Below, one piece after another: positions 25,685-28,601 of a stretch of DNA of 28,601 nt. Each line of letters starts with the position of its first letter. Position 1 is the stretch's first letter. The notes below the pieces were generated by a model. That model saw nothing but the letters and a program-made list of their open reading frames with translations. It was not told where the DNA came from and made no database searches. The DNA lies in contig CAZUAH010000134.1 of NCBI GenBank assembly GCA_964617665.1, positions 1 to 28,601 of the forward strand. The letters run 5' to 3'. The DNA is from JADHUC01 sp964617665. GTDB lineage: Bacteria; Planctomycetota; Planctomycetia; Pirellulales; Pirellulaceae. Both the position numbers and the translations under genes were made by a program.

Positions 25685-28601
25685 CTATCGCCGATTCTCA
25701 ACCACGGGCGGCTCAAATAGACCGTAGCGCACCGTATGGTAGCTGCCGCCGGCTGGTGGCCCGGCAGGCGGCGATTGACGGAAGTCCCAAGGCCACGCTT
25801 TTCCAAGTACTGGTTTGCCGTGATGGGGGCCCAGGGTGTTCTTTAGCGAGCCGATCACGCGTACCTGAACCACGTTCGTGCCCAGTTTGACCTGATCGGT
25901 TACGTCCACTTCCCACGGTTGGCTGACCAAGTGGCCGGCGGATTGGCCGTTCACGTGAACTTCCGCCACGCTACCATACCACGAGGGCAACCGCACCACG
26001 TAACGGCCGTCGGGCTGGGCAACTTCATACTTCTGCAAATAGGCGAGTCCCTCAGCATAGAACGGCAACCCCTGATCGTTCCACGCTCCTAATGCCATCG
26101 ATCGCGGCGTCATGATCGCGAATCCCACATCGGTCGGCCGAAGTGCGAAGTCGCCCAGAACATAGGCAGGTTCGATTTCGTGAAACACGGTCATCGGCGA
26201 AGCCTTGATGTTGACCGTATTCTCTCCCACACGCGCTATGCCGGCCAAGTCGATCCGGCCAAACGCTCGATCCAGCCACCACTCGCCCGGCTTGGCAGCT
26301 ACCGTCTGGCCATTGCAGGTGATCTTGTATAGGTCCGGGCGTTCGATAACGATCTGCAGTCCGTCAGGGATTTTCTGTTCGATATTGAAGCGATAGACCG
26401 CCTCGAAACCGCTGTTTTCCGGAAACTTGGTACTGATGATTTCGTCGCGGAACTGCACGGCGTGGTCCCAGGGGTTCTTCTCCATCCCGTTTTTCTGGAA
26501 GACGAATTGTGTGGCATTGTAGCAGTAAGTCTTTTCTTTGGTCTCCCCGCCCGCAGTCACATCAACGAAATCCAGCGTCAGCACATTCGGGCCGAGTCGC
26601 TCGATCGCCATCGGGTCGATAGGCTTCAAAGCGGTCGTTGTCGTCTCGCGGACTCTGGCGGGCGCCAGCGACTCGTTAGAGAGAAACAGTAGGAGACTAC
26701 CGCAGGGCGGCAAATCGAAACTCAACTTGATGCCGTCTCTATCCGTGGAAAACGGATACGGCCGCTCGCCGCCCGTCTGCGGTATCCACTCCTGGACGCC
26801 TTTCAATGCCGATCGTATTTCGCCCAAACTCGCATGCTCGATGCTGGTGTTGACCAGCAGCAACAACTGGCCATCGTCCAGACATCTTCGCTGGTGAAAC
26901 AAGATTCCTTGGTCGCCTTCCGCGCGATGAATCGCAAAATCGTCGCCATCCAATTCGCCCAGGAGCCCGGGGACTGCCGCTACGTCTACCACTTTCCAGC
27001 CGGGATTCTCGGCGGTCTGCTTCACTCGGTCGGCAAGCTGGCCGTCGATTCGCTCCGGGGGCGGTCCGCAGCACAACACTCGCCCGCCAGCGTTGGCGTA
27101 TTCCTCCAGAAGCTCGACAGTCTGCGAGTTGAGGCTTTCGGTGAGAGGTGGCAGGACAACAGTGTCGTATCGGCATTTGCCGACAACGAACCATGGCGTG
27201 CCAGAAGCCGATGTCGACGCGGCTGGTCCGTCGCGTTCAACCGATCCGTGTCTGGCAATGATGTCCTCGCATCCCAGGTCGTATTCCACCTGGGCGCGTT
27301 CCATAGCGTTGACCAGTTGCTGGAACCGTTCGCCCACGTCCATCATCTGCTTCTGCGTAGACTTGTCCGGCTGGTACATCCACGCGGTCGTGGTCGGCTC
27401 AAGCACAAGGATCCGGTTGACCTGTCGGCCGTGTGACGTGGCGGCCGACAGTCGCGTGAAGTACTGGGCCATGACGTGATACGAATCCCACCACGGCTCG
27501 TGATACGAGAACGACTGCGGATGGTCTCGTTTCCGCGTACCACGGATGGTGATGTAGGAGAGATGCTCGTCCAACGTGTTCACGCCCAGCACAACCAGCC
27601 AATCCCCAATCCGTTTCATGTCCTCGAATCGCAGGTCCCAGCCGCCGGCACCGTAGGCTTCGCACAGCGTCCGCCGCCGGCCCATTTGGTTAGCGACGCT
27701 GGACAATTCCTTCACCGTGCGGGAGTTGCCGAATTGGCCGTCGACCTTCTCGCCGTACAGGTTCATCAGATTGTCGATAGCGGGACGCTGATGCCACGCG
27801 TACATGGCCATGTTGTCGCCACCGTGGCCGGCCCGTGGCCAGCCGTGTTCCCAGTAGTGGCCGGTGAACTCCAGGTTGTATTTCTCGCAATACTCGTAAC
27901 ACGGCTTGGCCCAACACTCGATAAACTGTTCCAAGAGCAATTGGTAATAGTTGTGACGCACGCGTTTCCAGTCGCCTATCGGCAAGTGCAGGCTGGGCAG
28001 ATTGTTCACCAAATCGTAACCCCAGCGTTTTTGAAACAACTCTGGCAGATGGTCGGACCAATGGGGCGCTCCGCCGACAGGCGAAAGGTGCGGCTCGTCC
28101 GTGAACCATCCGGGAATCCGTTTTCCGAAGTGTTCACCAAGACGTTTGCGGTACGCTTCCATGGTCACTTCGATGAATTTCTCGGTCACGCCGGGATGCA
28201 GCAAGTCCACATAGCAGCGTCCGCCGGTCCAGGGCGAATCGCCCGCACGCTGGACACGCACAGTCAGGAAACGCGTGCCATCTGAGGTGCCATCGTCCAG
28301 AGGGTACACACCCAATACATCTCCGTCCGCTTTTTTTGATTTTTTCCCGACCTCGAAACGAAGCCCCCGGCCACGAGCCTCTGGCATGAGTTCCGGCACC
28401 CAACCGCCTGCAAAGCCCGATGGGTAGGAGTTCTCGTCATAGATCCAAATTTTCATGTCCAACCGTTCGCCTTCGTCCAGCGCCACTTTCCACAGCCGAA
28501 ACCAATCGTCGGACAGATAGGGCGTCATCAGCCCCGGACGCGGGTGCACAAACGCCTGCATCACTTTCTGACCAGCCAAATCTCGCAGCGTCTGGCGAAT
28601 C
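25685..28601 (-). CDS. Glycoside hydrolase-like protein (5' truncated by window edge)
   Basis: At least 971 residues; the frame is open to the window edge, so the true start and probably the signal peptide lie outside. The first part looks like a (beta/alpha)8 glycosidase: FVHPRPGLMTPYLS, MKIWIYDENSYPSGFAGG, and GWFTDEPHLS, the last with a likely acid/base Glu (codon 28094-28096). A CEAYGAGGWD motif follows and could hold the nucleophile. The C-terminal part has beta-sandwich, sugar-binding character and ends with VRVIGSLKNTLGPHHG. The overall pattern resembles GH106-type alpha-L-rhamnosidase relatives in planctomycetes and Bacteroidetes; the family assignment is by memory and substrate is unknown. 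It would act outside the cytoplasm on plant or algal polysaccharide. A small membrane protein gene follows at once. Confidence 0.85.
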   Translation of the reverse strand, partial: IRQTLRDLAGQKVMQAFVHPRPGLMTPYLSDDWFRLWKVALDEGERLDMKIWIYDENSYPSGFAGGWVPELMPEARGRGLRFEVGKKSKKADGDVLGVYPLDDGTSDGTRFLTVRVQRAGDSPWTGGRCYVDLLHPGVTEKFIEVTMEAYRKRLGEHFGKRIPGWFTDEPHLSPVGGAPHWSDHLPELFQKRWGYDLVNNLPSLHLPIGDWKRVRHNYYQLLLEQFIECWAKPCYEYCEKYNLEFTGHYWEHGWPRAGHGGDNMAMYAWHQRPAIDNLMNLYGEKVDGQFGNSRTVKELSSVANQMGRRRTLCEAYGAGGWDLRFEDMKRIGDWLVVLGVNTLDEHLSYITIRGTRKRDHPQSFSYHEPWWDSYHVMAQYFTRLSAATSHGRQVNRILVLEPTTTAWMYQPDKSTQKQMMDVGERFQQLVNAMERAQVEYDLGCEDIIARHGSVERDGPAASTSASGTPWFVVGKCRYDTVVLPPLTESLNSQTVELLEEYANAGGRVLCCGPPPERIDGQLADRVKQTAENPGWKVVDVAAVPGLLGELDGDDFAIHRAEGDQGILFHQRRCLDDGQLLLLVNTSIEHASLGEIRSALKGVQEWIPQTGGERPYPFSTDRDGIKLSFDLPPCGSLLLFLSNESLAPARVRETTTTALKPIDPMAIERLGPNVLTLDFVDVTAGGETKEKTYCYNATQFVFQKNGMEKNPWDHAVQFRDEIISTKFPENSGFEAVYRFNIEQKIPDGLQIVIERPDLYKITCNGQTVAAKPGEWWLDRAFGRIDLAGIARVGENTVNIKASPMTVFHEIEPAYVLGDFALRPTDVGFAIMTPRSMALGAWNDQGLPFYAEGLAYLQKYEVAQPDGRYVVRLPSWYGSVAEVHVNGQSAGHLVSQPWEVDVTDQVKLGTNVVQVRVIGSLKNTLGPHHGKPVLGKAWPWDFRQSPPAGPPAGGSYHTVRYGLFEPPVVENRR

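Noticed and set aside
27476..28285. Plus-strand open frame of 269 codons opposite the glycoside hydrolase
   Set aside because: The minus-strand frame has glycosidase motifs; this one has none.

Overview
The window looks like a chromosomal segment of a planctomycete, probably a Pirellulales-type member. The signs are two ECF sigma factor genes each beside a Ser/Thr kinase gene, a kinase/STAND/FGE-fold fusion, a very long protein of carboxypeptidase-regulatory-like repeats, a TlpA-rich secreted protein cluster, short membrane proteins of a style common in that phylum, a Pro/Glu-rich protein with a distinctive C-terminal block, and several intergenic inverted repeats. This placement rests on recall of family styles and was not checked by any search.

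Layout. 1-2551 is the 3' part of dnaE (+), followed by a hairpin. 2857-8109 (+) is a redox/scaffold cluster: a secreted TlpA-like protein, a lipoprotein with two further helical-plus-TlpA modules, and a translationally overlapping HEAT-repeat protein. 8188-8260 is a 23-bp inverted repeat. 8282-13979 (+) is the first signalling module: ECF sigma factor, a second inverted repeat in the gap, a 1295-residue kinase-nSTAND-membrane-FGE protein, and an unrecognised coiled protein. A 145-bp element with perfect 25-bp terminal inverted repeats (14165-14309) sits between convergent genes. 14334-18033 (-) holds the second signalling module, in which an ECF sigma factor is followed by a kinase that carries a zinc anti-sigma-like finger at its N-terminus, and then a secreted coiled-coil/transthyretin-like protein. 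18187-18450 (-) is a small membrane protein. 18773-23475 (+) has a cupin, a secreted protein with about twelve Ig/transthyretin-like repeats, and a helical protein whose signal peptide is cut off by an in-frame TGA. 23504-28601 (-) is a likely three-gene run: a glycoside hydrolase-like protein (cut by the window edge), an 88-residue membrane protein, and a Pro/Glu-rich protein.

How they may work together. The TlpA cluster would act outside the cytoplasmic membrane on disulfides. Both sigma/kinase pairs are plausible phosphorylation-controlled transcription switches; the second has a direct physical logic, because the kinase itself carries an anti-sigma-type zinc finger. The kinase-nSTAND-FGE protein is the strongest candidate for a less-described signalling system. 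The glycoside hydrolase and the repeat-rich secreted proteins fit a polysaccharide-degrading lifestyle. No tRNA, rRNA, CRISPR array, transposase or phage gene was seen.
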